Shown: positions 28,012 through 36,461, numbered from the stretch's first letter. The stretch: 64,000 bases of DNA from Spirosoma aureum (GCF_011604685.1 NZ_CP050063.1:1138501-1202500), one strand, 5' to 3'. Notes: a model not told the origin generated them from the sequence alone. Translations and numbers: made by a program.

Positions 28012-28494
28012 TTGAAAATTTTTCTCCTTCTCGGCGCAAATCTTGGCGACCGTGTCCAGACACTGAACCGGGCCGTTGACCTGATCGTGAAACATATTGG
28101 GCCGTTGGCAAAACAATCAAGTTTGTACCAAACGGCTCCCTGGGGTGTAACAGACCAACCGGATTATCTAAATCAGGTGCTGGCTGTTGACACTAAACTG
28201 GAACCACAGCAACTGCTTGAACAGACACAGGCTATTGAGCAGGAGCTTGGTCGGGTGCGATTCGAAAAGTGGGGCGCCCGAGTTATCGATATTGATATCC
28301 TGTTTTACGGGCAACAGATACTCCAAACGGAAACCCTGACCATTCCGCATCCGTATCTGCACGTGCGACGGTTTACACTGGTGCCACTGGCCGAGATCGC
28401 ACCGGATTTTGTTCATCCGGTGTTACAAAAAACAATAGTTGAGTTGCTAGACGAGTGTATGGATGAGAGTGAGGTAGTAATTTTTAATTTCTGA
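28012..28494 (+). CDS. folK: 6-hydroxymethyl-7,8-dihydropterin pyrophosphokinase
   Basis: Transfers pyrophosphate from ATP to 6-hydroxymethyl-dihydropterin in folate synthesis. The sequence shows IFLLLGANLGDRVQTLN at the start, then SSLYQTAPWGVTDQPDYLNQV, the IEQELGRVRFEKWGARVIDIDIL signature, and PHPYLHVRRFTLVPLAEIAP. All are canonical FolK motifs. The frame opens at ATG 27955, but that codon lies in a terminator hairpin and its first 19 residues are Phe-rich and unlike FolK. The TTG at 28012 gives a 160-residue protein of the usual size, so I prefer it; the choice is not certain. Confidence 0.92.
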   Translation: MKIFLLLGANLGDRVQTLNRAVDLIVKHIGPLAKQSSLYQTAPWGVTDQPDYLNQVLAVDTKLEPQQLLEQTQAIEQELGRVRFEKWGARVIDIDILFYGQQILQTETLTIPHPYLHVRRFTLVPLAEIAPDFVHPVLQKTIVELLDECMDESEVVIFNF

Positions 28495-28523
28495 AAAATA
28501 CCTCCTCTCCACTGAAAACATAG

Positions 28524-28531
28524 TACCTTTG
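28524..28531 (+). promoter_or_regulatory. Probable -7 promoter element for aspartate aminotransferase
   Basis: TACCTTTG matches TAnnTTTG and lies 43 nt before ATG 28574. The -33 element is unclear. Confidence 0.5.
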
Positions 28532-28573
28532 TAGTCAGTTTGTTGTAATTTTCTTAAAAAATCACCACCGATT

Positions 28574-29791
28574 ATGTCTGCCACGCTTGACACCGTGAGT
28601 TTGTTAGCCGACCGCATCAACGCGCTGGAGGAGTCGTCCACGCTGGCGATGACCAAAAAAGCCCGTGAACTGGCCGCTCAGGGCCACAAAGTAATTAGCC
28701 TGAGCGTCGGGGAGCCAGATTTTAAAACGCCCCAACACATCTGCGAAGCGGCAAAAAAAGCCATTGATGATGGTTTTCATGGCTATTCGCCCGTTGCTGG
28801 CTATCCTGATCTTCGCAAAGCCATTGCTGATAAGTTCAAGCGCGACAATAATATTGACTGGAAACCCGAAAACATCGTTGTTTCGACCGGAGCCAAGCAC
28901 TCGCTGGCGAATGTGATTCAGGTATTGATCAATCCAGGCGACGAAGTAATTATTTTTTCCCCATACTGGGTTAGTTACTCTGAAATGGTGAAACTGGCCG
29001 AAGGGAAGGCGGTTGTCGTTGACGGTTCGTTCGAAAATAATTTTAAGGTAACTCCTGAACAGTTCGAAGCTGCCATTACCGACCGGACCAAGATTGTGAT
29101 GTATGCATCGCCTAATAACCCGACCGGTTCGATTTATTCGGAAGCCGAGCTACGGGCCATTGCCGATGTCGTAGCTCGTCACGATAACATTTATGTACTG
29201 GCCGACGAAATTTACGAATACATCAACTTTACGCCGGAAGGTCATTTCAGTATTGGCTCGATTCCTGAAATTGCGGAGCGGGTTATCACTGTCAATGGCG
29301 TTGCCAAGGGCTTTGCCATGACGGGATGGCGTATCGGCTACATTGGAGCCGCTAAATGGATTGCTGATGGTGTTGAAAAACTACAGGGTCAGGTTACGTC
29401 GGGTACGAACTCAATAGCTCAGAAAGCTACTGTTGCCGCTTTGACGGGCACTCTGGAGCCATCGTTTGAAATGACCAAAGCCTACCATCGTCGGCGCGAT
29501 TTGGTCGTAAAATTATTGAAGGAAGTACCTGGGTTCCGTACGAATGTACCCGAAGGTGCTTTCTACGCGTTCCCTGATATCAGCTATTATTACGGTAAAT
29601 CGGATGGCACAACGGCCATCGAAAACTCGGATGACTTTGCTGGATGGTTATTAACTACCGCTCATGTGGCAACCGTTGCCGGTTCAGGTTTTGGAGCACC
29701 GAACTGCCTTCGGATTTCCACGGCTGCTTCCGATGAGTCACTCGCTGAAGCTGTACAGCGAATCAAGGATGCTGTGGCAACTTTGAAATAA
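28574..29791 (+). CDS. Class I/II PLP-dependent aminotransferase (aspartate aminotransferase type)
   Basis: 405-residue cytosolic enzyme, probably transferring the amino group of aspartate to 2-oxoglutarate; related members act on other amino or aromatic substrates. Features are ISLSVGEPDFKTPQHI near the N-terminus, IFSPYWVSY, the PNNPTGSIY loop, ADEIYEYI with the PLP-contacting Asp, and the PLP lysine in GVAKGFAMTGWRIGY. The active-site Arg region is the GFGAPNCLRIS segment near the end. A strong terminator follows. It stands in its own transcription unit, preceded by a -7 element. Confidence 0.93.
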   Translation: MSATLDTVSLLADRINALEESSTLAMTKKARELAAQGHKVISLSVGEPDFKTPQHICEAAKKAIDDGFHGYSPVAGYPDLRKAIADKFKRDNNIDWKPENIVVSTGAKHSLANVIQVLINPGDEVIIFSPYWVSYSEMVKLAEGKAVVVDGSFENNFKVTPEQFEAAITDRTKIVMYASPNNPTGSIYSEAELRAIADVVARHDNIYVLADEIYEYINFTPEGHFSIGSIPEIAERVITVNGVAKGFAMTGWRIGYIGAAKWIADGVEKLQGQVTSGTNSIAQKATVAALTGTLEPSFEMTKAYHRRRDLVVKLLKEVPGFRTNVPEGAFYAFPDISYYYGKSDGTTAIENSDDFAGWLLTTAHVATVAGSGFGAPNCLRISTAASDESLAEAVQRIKDAVATLK

Positions 29792-29814
29792 ACGAGATAG
29801 AGTAAACAATTGGC

Positions 29815-29847
29815 AAAGGAGCCCGGAGAGATTTTCCGGGCTCCTTT
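29815..29847 (+). terminator. Intrinsic terminator
   Basis: A 13-bp perfect stem, AAAGGAGCCCGGA (29815-29827) with TCCGGGCTCCTTT (29835-29847), 7-nt loop, then ATTTTG. It ends the aminotransferase transcript. Confidence 0.9.
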
Positions 29848-30202
29848 ATTTTGTTATAGAATGGCCTGATGACGAAATATATTTGAATTAAAATTAAAAT
29901 ATAGAGTATAAATGAGAGGCCATTGCTATTTTATTGTTACTTACTAAAATAATCAATTTTGTGTTATTTTTTTGGCACCAAAATTGATTATAGATAAAAC
30001 AAGCATACAGGTGACAACGATTTTATGAGTATGCTCGATCACGTGAATCTGATTTCATCGAACTTTTTCATAAATAACTTGTTTTTGTATTAATACAAGT
30101 TTAGTTTTGATTATGGATGGAAGATGAGAAAACAATCGACATTCTCTTTTTTACAAATAGAAAAAACCGTTAACTTAATCTAATAAATCACTGACCGAAC
30201 CG
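29848..30202 (+). promoter_or_regulatory. AT-rich intergenic leader with two inverted repeats
   Basis: No open frame of note. It holds a 12-bp perfect inverted repeat (TAATCAATTTTG 29950-29961 and CAAAATTGATTA 29979-29990, 17-nt loop) and a 7-bp repeat, AACTTGT/ACAAGTT (30076-30082, 30095-30101). A possible promoter for the next small gene is TAGTTTTG at 30102-30109, with TTG at 30079-30081 about 20 nt upstream. The leader from there to the start codon would be about 90 nt. Confidence 0.45.
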
Positions 30203-30379
30203 ATGAGAAAATTTCGTTTGTACATGATCTTTCAATGGGTTTTCTTTCTGCCCATCATTTTGCCGTTATGTATTATTTTCGGAGCCCTTCGTGGGGCCGC
30301 CCAAATGATTGAACGGGTGATTGAGCAGATTAAGGCAGATATATTGCCACAGAACGAACCCCAACCCTCAATGGACTAA
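30203..30379 (+). CDS. 58-residue single-span membrane protein of unknown function
   Basis: A small gene from ATG 30203 to TAA 30377-30379. The protein starts MRKFRLYMIFQWVF, has a hydrophobic helix (residues ~8-30, with FFLPIILPLCIIFG), then an amphipathic stretch containing IERVIEQIKADIL, and a short Pro-rich tail. Basic residues precede the helix, so the N-terminus is probably cytoplasmic. It is bracketed by a promoter-like element upstream and a hairpin terminator downstream, which supports a real transcription unit. No family is recognised. It lies 332 bp upstream of the desaturase, in the same direction. Confidence 0.6.
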   Translation: MRKFRLYMIFQWVFFLPIILPLCIIFGALRGAAQMIERVIEQIKADILPQNEPQPSMD

Positions 30380-30408
30380 TATCGAATTTATACTGATAAA
30401 TCGATTAA

Positions 30409-30452
30409 GAAGGGCCGCGATCTCTGCTCGATGAGAAGACGCGGCTCTTTTA
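30409..30452 (+). terminator. Hairpin terminator after the small membrane gene
   Basis: AAGGGCCGCG pairs with CGCGGCTCTT (one G-T pair) around an inner TCTC/GAGA pair, followed by TTTATTTT. It supports that 30203-30379 is transcribed on its own. Confidence 0.7.
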
Positions 30453-30710
30453 TTTTGGCTAATTGAAAGCGATTTTTCCCTTTTACAAGAAATAAATCTA
30501 CTCAATGTGCATTATGTAAAAAGTTGTATACTAACTAATTAGCTTTCACTGTGTAGTCTACAATCCTTTTAGGTGATAGAGTAAGCCGAGTTTAAGTTGA
30601 TTGGAAATAAAGATTATCTGAGTAACGGAACGGCCAAGAGTCTATACAATCCGAAAATTTGTTAAATTTACAGTTCGTTATTCACCGAATTGTACGGCGA
30701 CGCTTTACTT
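30453..30710 (+). promoter_or_regulatory. Untranslated upstream region of the desaturase
   Basis: AT-rich gap with no supported gene. I see no clean -33/-7 pair. The TTG at 30690 in the desaturase frame is treated as untranslated because the family N-terminus begins after ATG 30711. Confidence 0.35.
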
Positions 30711-31742
30711 ATGGCAACATTCACAGACTTTGTCCGATCAAATACTACCGAACCGCACCGTATTCGTACGCGGCAAATCCTGAAATCGCATCCCGAAATT
30801 AAAAAGCTTATTGGCCAGAAGAATCCAACGACATTCTGGGTTATACTGGGTTGTGTCACGCTGATGACCGGTATGGCTTATCTGGTTCGTGATCAATCCT
30901 GGTGGGTCGTTGTAGCGGCTGCCTGGTTTATTGGTGCTTTTCCGGCTCATACGCTGTTTGTCTGCATTCACGAAGCAGCTCACAACCTGATCTTCCGGAA
31001 ACCGTCGGCAAATATGTGGGCAGCTATTTTTGCCAACTTGCCAACTGTATTTCCGACCGCACTGTCCTTTAAAAATTTCCACATCAAGCACCATGCGTTT
31101 CAGGGCGTTCATGAGTTAGATGCTGATTTGCCGGACTGGTATGAAGCCAAACTCATTAATAACTATGCGATTGGCAAAGCGATCTGGCTACTCCTTTTTC
31201 CTATTTTTCAGGGTATTCGGACGATTCGTTGTCGCGAACTGGCCGTTATCGATAAGTGGGTTGCGGCAAATATGATTGTTCAGGTTGCCTTCGACGTGTT
31301 AATTGTTGTCTTGTTTGGCTGGAAAGCACTGATTTTCCTTGGCCTTTGCCTGTTTTTCTCGGTTGGCTTTCACCCGCTTGGAGCCCGCTGGATTCAGGAG
31401 CATTACTTAACGCTCGATAAAGAACAGGAGACTTACAGTTACTATGGCCGACTGAATGGGCCTAATCTAAACGTAGGCTTTCATAACGAACACCATGATT
31501 TTCCTTCGATTCCCTGGAACAAACTCCCGGAAATCAAGAAGTCGGCTCCTGAATACTACGATACCCTGAAATACCATACGTCGTTCGTTCGGTTATTTTT
31601 CCGGTTCCTCTTCGATCAGGAGATTTCACTTTATTCACGGATTGTACGCAAAGAGCGTGGGCGGGTAACCATTGCCGACCAATCCAAGCCTGATTTAGAA
31701 ATTGTACAAACGCAGGAATACCCAGCTAAGGTAACTGCTTAA
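30711..31742 (+). CDS. DEGS-like sphingolipid delta-4 desaturase homolog
   Basis: Integral membrane di-iron fatty-acid-type desaturase (343 aa). The three histidine boxes are H87EAAH91, H124IKHH128 and H258NEHH262. The last lies in NVGFHNEHHDFPSIPW, and the neighbouring ETYSYYGRLNGPN and APEYYDTL match eukaryotic dihydroceramide desaturases (DEGS/DES) far better than acyl-lipid desaturases. The N-terminal EPHRIRTRQILKSHPEIKKL also follows the DEGS pattern. Hydrophobic segments lie near 42-80, 153-170 and 185-220. Expected reaction: insertion of a 4,5-trans double bond into a sphingoid base. Bacterial activity is unproven. The gene is monocistronic and ends at a strong bidirectional terminator. 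Confidence 0.85.
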   Translation: MATFTDFVRSNTTEPHRIRTRQILKSHPEIKKLIGQKNPTTFWVILGCVTLMTGMAYLVRDQSWWVVVAAAWFIGAFPAHTLFVCIHEAAHNLIFRKPSANMWAAIFANLPTVFPTALSFKNFHIKHHAFQGVHELDADLPDWYEAKLINNYAIGKAIWLLLFPIFQGIRTIRCRELAVIDKWVAANMIVQVAFDVLIVVLFGWKALIFLGLCLFFSVGFHPLGARWIQEHYLTLDKEQETYSYYGRLNGPNLNVGFHNEHHDFPSIPWNKLPEIKKSAPEYYDTLKYHTSFVRLFFRFLFDQEISLYSRIVRKERGRVTIADQSKPDLEIVQTQEYPAKVTA

Positions 31743-31754
31743 TCTGCTTTGTCG

Positions 31755-31797
31755 AAAAACAAAAGCCCTGCCGAGTTTCGGCAGGGCTTTTGTTTTT
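31755..31797. terminator. Bidirectional intrinsic terminator
   Basis: A 20-bp perfect stem (31755-31774 and 31778-31797) with loop GTT, A-run on the left and T-run on the right. It serves the desaturase (+) and the DsbD gene (-). Confidence 0.95.
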
Positions 31798-31808
31798 TAT
31801 TTGAAAGG

Positions 31809-33905
31809 CTAAAACTTAGCCTTGCCAGATTCCAGGAAGGCGACGAAGTTTTCCACGCTTCGGTCGTAGTTCTTTGGTGCTACCAGTAACTTCCCGTCGC
31901 TGTTAACGAGGCAGTAATGCGGCTGTGCATTGTTGTTGTATTTCGTGATCTGTAAGTCAGCATTTTGCCCGCCAATCGTTTTCTTAACCTTCTGATCGTA
32001 CGTTGAGGTGTACCAGTCTGACTCAGGCAATTCGGTTTTATCGTCTACATAGAGAGCAATTAAGACGAAATCATTTTGAAGTCGCGACATAACGGCGGGA
32101 TCTGACCAGACGCGGGCTTCCATCTCGCGACAGTTTACGCAACCGTGACCTGTAAAGTCAATGAAAACTGGCTTGTTTACTTTTTTTGCATAGGCCAATC
32201 CCTGCTTGTAATCAAAGAAACCCTGCAAACCGCGTGGAAAATGAAATAGGTTTGCATATTTGATACGCTCGGATATTGAGTTTGCCGACTCCAGGCTGCC
32301 TGTTGATTGCTGGCTGATGTTAAAATCCTGCGATGTTTCGGGAGGTAAGTAGCCCGATAATGCTTTCAGGGGCGCTCCCCACAAGCCGGGAATCATATAC
32401 ACCACGAAAGAGAAGGTAACAATTGCCAGCAAAAGCTTCTGAACACTGATGTATTTCACCTCACTGTCGTGTGGGAGCCGAAGTTTTCCCAGAAAATAGA
32501 ACCCAATCAGTGCGAAAATGACAACCCAAAGGGACAGGAACACTTCGCGGTCGAGCAGATGCCAGTGATAAACCTGATCGGCGACACTCAGGAATTTTAA
32601 GGCTAGCGCCAATTCCAGGAATCCAAGTACAACCTTAACCGAGTTGAGCCATCCACCTGACCGGGGTAAATTTTTGAGCCATTGCGGGAAAGCGGCAAAC
32701 AACGTAAATGGTACGGCAAAAGCCGACGAAAAGGCCGCCATGCCCAAAATCGGCTTAATGACTTCACCACCTGCCGAGGCTACCAGTAGACTACCGACAA
32801 TCGGACCCGTGCAGGAAAATGATACCAGTACGAGCGTAAAAGCCATGAAGAAAATTCCTGCAATGCCGCCCTTTTCCGACCGCTCATCGGCTTTGTTAAT
32901 CAGCGAATTCGGTAGTACAATCTCAAAGAGCCCCAGAAACGATAGTCCAAAAACAAAAAATATGGCAAAGAACAGGATGTTCGGCAGCCAGTGCGTACTA
33001 ACGAAATTAGCAAAGGCTGGTCCGTTAACCCGTGATACAACTGTGCCGATCAGTACGTAGATCCCAATAATGAAGGCACCATATAAGAGGGCTTTCCATT
33101 GGCCACCCTGCTGATTGGTGAAGAAGCTAACCGTTGCCGGAATAATCGGGAAAACACAGGGCGTTAAGAGGGCAACCAGACCAGACAAAAAAGCGGCCAG
33201 CATAAATCCCCACAACGATCCACCCGATGCAGTAGCGGATTCATCCAGTGCCTGTTCTGGTTCTTTTAAGGCTTCTTTGACTGTTGGTTCAGCCGAGGCA
33301 GACGCTTCCGTTGCGGTCAGAGCGGGTGCTGGCGAAGTGGCTGCAACGGTGGTTTGAGAGGTTGGCGATGTTGCAACCGAAGCCGTCTGGGGAACCGAGG
33401 CCACTGCTGTTGATGTAGTAGTCGGAGGGGAAACAACCAGGCCGCTAATGGAAAAGTCTTCATTACCGGGTATGCATTGACCATCTCTGTCCGTACAGAC
33501 TTGATAATCAATATTACCGGCAATAACTGGATTTTCTTTCAGGATTTTTACTTTCTGAACAAACTGAGCCGGGCCGTGCATTAAATACACATCGCCCTCA
33601 AACACCTCCTCATATTTAGTTTCTACCTTACTGGTTGGCCTAACTTTCCCAATCAATTCATAAGTAGCGTTGGGGGTAAACGTAAAGGCTGTTGGTAGTG
33701 GCCCACCGTCCATTTTAGGATTTATGTCCGATGAGAAGACGTGATAACCGGCCTGAATAGTAACTGTAAACCGTAGTTCAACTATTTCACCAACTTTAAC
33801 CGAGGACTTCGCCGGTTTATACGTCCATGTTGCTGGTTTAATGATCTGGGCAAACGTAGCAAGAGGCAGCAACAGCCACACAACGAGTGCGAAAAATGAT
33901 TTCAT
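31809..33905 (-). CDS. DsbD-type thiol:disulfide interchange protein
   Basis: Inner-membrane reductant shuttle (698 aa) that carries electrons from cytosolic thioredoxin to periplasmic thiols. The signal peptide MKSFFALVVWLLLPLATFAQ sets the start at 33905; the frame extends to 33965 with an unlikely Cys-rich leader. Residues ~25-160 are a DsbC-like N-terminal beta domain. A Thr/Ser/Ala/Pro-rich linker (~165-230) follows. The membrane domain has about eight helices with the redox-active TPCVFPIIPATVSFF and FSCTGPIVGSLL cysteines. The C-terminal thioredoxin domain has CVNC near residues 588-591 (GHGCVNCREMEARVW). All redox pairs are present. Confidence 0.94.
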   Translation of the reverse strand: MKSFFALVVWLLLPLATFAQIIKPATWTYKPAKSSVKVGEIVELRFTVTIQAGYHVFSSDINPKMDGGPLPTAFTFTPNATYELIGKVRPTSKVETKYEEVFEGDVYLMHGPAQFVQKVKILKENPVIAGNIDYQVCTDRDGQCIPGNEDFSISGLVVSPPTTTSTAVASVPQTASVATSPTSQTTVAATSPAPALTATEASASAEPTVKEALKEPEQALDESATASGGSLWGFMLAAFLSGLVALLTPCVFPIIPATVSFFTNQQGGQWKALLYGAFIIGIYVLIGTVVSRVNGPAFANFVSTHWLPNILFFAIFFVFGLSFLGLFEIVLPNSLINKADERSEKGGIAGIFFMAFTLVLVSFSCTGPIVGSLLVASAGGEVIKPILGMAAFSSAFAVPFTLFAAFPQWLKNLPRSGGWLNSVKVVLGFLELALALKFLSVADQVYHWHLLDREVFLSLWVVIFALIGFYFLGKLRLPHDSEVKYISVQKLLLAIVTFSFVVYMIPGLWGAPLKALSGYLPPETSQDFNISQQSTGSLESANSISERIKYANLFHFPRGLQGFFDYKQGLAYAKKVNKPVFIDFTGHGCVNCREMEARVWSDPAVMSRLQNDFVLIALYVDDKTELPESDWYTSTYDQKVKKTIGGQNADLQITKYNNNAQPHYCLVNSDGKLLVAPKNYDRSVENFVAFLESGKAKF

Positions 33906-33986
33906 ACCGCTTTGGGTAAGTGATGGTTTGCAAGAACAACAGAAATACTGCAAAAATATTTCCATTTTTTTGTCCTTGATGTAACA

Positions 33987-34013
33987 GAAAACCCCGGCGA
34001 AGGCCAGGGTTTC
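33987..34013 (-). terminator. Hairpin terminator between PhyH gene and dsbD
   Basis: GAAAACCCCGGC (33987-33998) pairs with GCCAGGGTTTC (34003-34013) with one bulge and a 4-nt loop. Read on the minus strand it ends in GGTTTTC, so it terminates the phytanoyl-dioxygenase transcript before dsbD. Confidence 0.65.
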
Positions 34014-34037
34014 ATTTTAACGGCGGAAAAGCGCTAG

Positions 34038-34871
34038 TTAGTAGCTGAATAATACAGGATTCAGATCATCCTGTGGTTGACTGCCGATCGCAACATTATT
34101 GAGCCATTTGGCATGATCGGCTACCTGAAACTGATTTCGTGGTTGCATAACCGTCTGATCCTTATCCATATAAATCATGGTCATCACCTTACGTGGTCGA
34201 TCCGAAACGTTTGGCCCTGCGCGATGAAACGTCCAGCCTGCATGGTAACTCACTTCGCCAAGTTCAAATGGGGTGTCATGAACATTAAAATTAAGCTTCT
34301 GGAGTTCATCGGCCAGAATTTTTTCGCTTTCATCGCTGATTTCTACATCACGACCAATTTCTACGCACTGGCTTCCTTCGGCAAAAGCGAGTGGTCCCAT
34401 TTCCATCGGGGTTGCCTGCAATGGAATCCAGACCGTTACGGTGTTGGGCGACGCCAATGGCCAGTAGAACTGGTCGGCATGCCAGGGTGTAATGCCTCCC
34501 GAAGGCTCTTTGTAAAGGGCCTGATCATGGTAAATCCGAACACCCTGAACGCCCATCAGATCGGTCGCTATTTTTGCCAGTCGTTTTGAGAAAACAAATT
34601 CTTTGGCCCGTTCATCCTCAAGCCAAAGGTTCATTATCTGGAGAAATGCCCGCTCGTAGGTTGTACGCTCTTCCATCGGCTTAATGAGGGTATTAAGCCG
34701 AAAAACCAGATCGGTAATGATGTCGCCATAATAGTCCAGAACAGCAGGGCTGAGCACTTGCTTTAGCTTGACATAGCCGTTTTTTCTGTAAAAGTTGACG
34801 GCTTCCTGACTGACTTCGTACGGCCTATTTAGCTCCTGAAGTGCTATTTCTTTGTCGATTGTAGCTTCCAT
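34038..34871 (-). CDS. Phytanoyl-CoA dioxygenase (PhyH) family protein
   Basis: Cytosolic Fe(II)/2-oxoglutarate oxygenase (277 aa). The iron triad is visible as H-x-D in GITPWHADQFYWPL and the distal His in SYHAGWTFHRAGPN; the 2-oxoglutarate-binding Arg follows in SDRPRKVMTMIYMD. Family members hydroxylate small molecules including phytanoyl-CoA, ectoine and diverse secondary metabolites, so the substrate is open. It is divergent from an AraC-type regulator, 162 bp away, which probably controls it. Confidence 0.9.
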   Translation of the reverse strand: MEATIDKEIALQELNRPYEVSQEAVNFYRKNGYVKLKQVLSPAVLDYYGDIITDLVFRLNTLIKPMEERTTYERAFLQIMNLWLEDERAKEFVFSKRLAKIATDLMGVQGVRIYHDQALYKEPSGGITPWHADQFYWPLASPNTVTVWIPLQATPMEMGPLAFAEGSQCVEIGRDVEISDESEKILADELQKLNFNVHDTPFELGEVSYHAGWTFHRAGPNVSDRPRKVMTMIYMDKDQTVMQPRNQFQVADHAKWLNNVAIGSQPQDDLNPVLFSY

Positions 34872-34922
34872 ATACGAACGAGGGGAGGAGAGGGGATGAG
34901 TTGTAAATGTGCATAAGCTCTA

Positions 34923-34930
34923 CAAAAGTA
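34923..34930 (-). promoter_or_regulatory. Probable -7 element for the PhyH gene
   Basis: The minus strand reads TACTTTTG (TAnnTTTG), 52 nt before the start at 34871, within the divergent promoter region shared with the AraC gene. Confidence 0.45.
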
Positions 34931-35033
34931 TTCGATAGCTGGCAAAAGAAATACCGCTGTTTTTACTAATTTGTATTTAATTTTGACTGATTAAATTTAG
35001 ATGTAGCGACAATTGTGTTAAAATAGGGTATTA

Positions 35034-35903
35034 ATGAAAGCTTTATTTGAGAAACTGACGTTTGGCGAACAGAGCTCATTATTGGTTCGGCGGTTTCGAT
35101 TGCCCTACTTCGATGCTCCCTGGCATTACCATCCGGAGTATGAGCTGACTTATATTGTTAAAAGTTACGGACGCCGGTTTGTTGGTGATCATGTTGAACC
35201 CTTCGAAGCCGGCGATCTGGTATTGTTAGGGCCCGACTTACCTCACTTCTGGCGCAATGATGACGATTTTTATCAGCCAGATTCTGATTACCAGGCTGAA
35301 TCGATTGTTATTCAGTTTTCAGGTGAATTTACCCAACAAGGGTTGGCTAGTGTGCCAGAAGCCAGTGCGATACGCCATCTCCTCGAACGATCCCGGTATG
35401 GCCTGCGCTTTAGCCCGTCTGGCATCGAAGCGGTACGGGCGCAGCTTGAGTTGTTGCCAGAACGTACAGGTTTGCTGCAATTACTTGGTTTATTAAAAAT
35501 TCTTGATCAGTTGGCAGATGACCGCAACGCTACTTTGCTAGCTAGTGATGGTTACCAACTCGCACCCGGCGCAGCTGAAACTGAACGTATGAAGCGGGTT
35601 CTGGAATTTATGCTGACAAACTTTCGTGAAGAAATACGGGTCGAGCAGATTGCATCGATAGCTGGGATGGCTTCAGCGGCATTTTGCCGTTATTTTAAGA
35701 AGCGGACGAGGAAGTCGTTTGTTGAATACCTCAACGAACTGCGGATTGGCCATGCTCGAAAACTTCTCACCGACGTAGATATGAGCATTGGGCAGGTAGG
35801 CATGGAGTGTGGCTTTAATAATAGTTCGCATTTTCACCGGCAGTTTAAGTTATATACCGGTATGACCCCCTTTCGGTACCAAACCTTAGTCAAGCAGAAG
35901 TAG
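35034..35903 (+). CDS. AraC-family transcriptional regulator with cupin sensor
   Basis: 289-residue regulator. The N-terminal cupin (~15-110) shows PWHYHPEYELTYI and AGDLVLLGPDLPHFWRND, typical of ligand-sensing AraC proteins. The C-terminal domain (~185-289) has two helix-turn-helix motifs: VEQIASIAGMASAAFCRYFKKRT and IGQVGMECGFNNSSHFHRQFKLYTGMTPFRYQ. It is divergent from the PhyH gene and is the natural candidate for its activator. The inducer is unknown but is likely a small molecule degraded or modified by the dioxygenase; that is inference. Confidence 0.95.
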   Translation: MKALFEKLTFGEQSSLLVRRFRLPYFDAPWHYHPEYELTYIVKSYGRRFVGDHVEPFEAGDLVLLGPDLPHFWRNDDDFYQPDSDYQAESIVIQFSGEFTQQGLASVPEASAIRHLLERSRYGLRFSPSGIEAVRAQLELLPERTGLLQLLGLLKILDQLADDRNATLLASDGYQLAPGAAETERMKRVLEFMLTNFREEIRVEQIASIAGMASAAFCRYFKKRTRKSFVEYLNELRIGHARKLLTDVDMSIGQVGMECGFNNSSHFHRQFKLYTGMTPFRYQTLVKQK

Positions 35904-35916
35904 GCACAATCTAAAA

Positions 35917-35943
35917 GGCCACTGCTCTGACCGGGCAGTGGCC
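35917..35943. terminator. Terminator between convergent genes
   Basis: GGCCACTGC (35917-35925) pairs with GCAGTGGCC (35935-35943), flanked by AAAA on the left and TACTTTTATA on the right. It can serve both the AraC gene and the minus-strand repeat lipoprotein. Confidence 0.8.
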
Positions 35944-35958
35944 TACTTTTATAGCAGA

Positions 35959-36264
35959 TTATCGCCAATGACCTTCAACCCAAACCGGGCCACGACGAGT
36001 TTGACGCCATTGTCCGGGAGTCCAGGCCGAATAACGAGCCGGAGCTACCCGATAATAGCCATTGACCCAGGCATAATTCCGTCTTCGACGGACGTAATGG
36101 CCTGGTATCCAGACATGACGGACAGAAGGAGCTCTGGGAATAACTTCAACCCGAGTTGGCGGAGGGCTTTGCGTAGTTGCTGTAGTGGTACAGGCCGTAA
36201 ACAAGGCAGGAAACAGTATTCCTGCCACGAACAGGGCTTTCCATTGATTTGTCATCGTTTTCAT
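35959..36264 (-). CDS. WxPGHY/YxWGxW-repeat lipoprotein
   Basis: Small secreted protein (~101 aa). The leader QWKALFVAGILFPALFTAC is a lipoprotein signal. The rest consists of short aromatic repeats: RHVWIPGHYVRR, YAWVNGYYRV, SAWTPGQWRQ and PVWVEGHWR, spaced about 10-14 residues. Such W-G repeats form small beta structures on cell-surface proteins of unknown role. The preferred start is 36264; an earlier Met at 36285 and a later one at 36255 are also in frame. Its gene faces the AraC gene. Confidence 0.8.
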   Translation of the reverse strand: MKTMTNQWKALFVAGILFPALFTACTTTATTQSPPPTRVEVIPRAPSVRHVWIPGHYVRRRRNYAWVNGYYRVAPARYSAWTPGQWRQTRRGPVWVEGHWR

Positions 36265-36461
36265 AGCGTTACGTTTAAGAGTCATGAACTGCCAGTATCA
36301 ATAACTGGCGGCTATATTCCATTTTTTCAATAGGATAAAGGTTATGATTGAAGGTTTAATGAAAAACAGGAAAATGAAGGTAGTTTCAGCTACAGAAACT
36401 ATATTTAATCGTAGTTTAACTGAGTCTAAAAATCTCCTTCCCATTCTACCGTTTTCCGCCG

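Noticed and set aside
29848..30202. Small RNA gene in the intergenic gap
   Set aside because: The 12-bp repeat and AT-rich sequence are suggestive, but without a strong GC-rich terminator or conservation I do not name a RNA gene.
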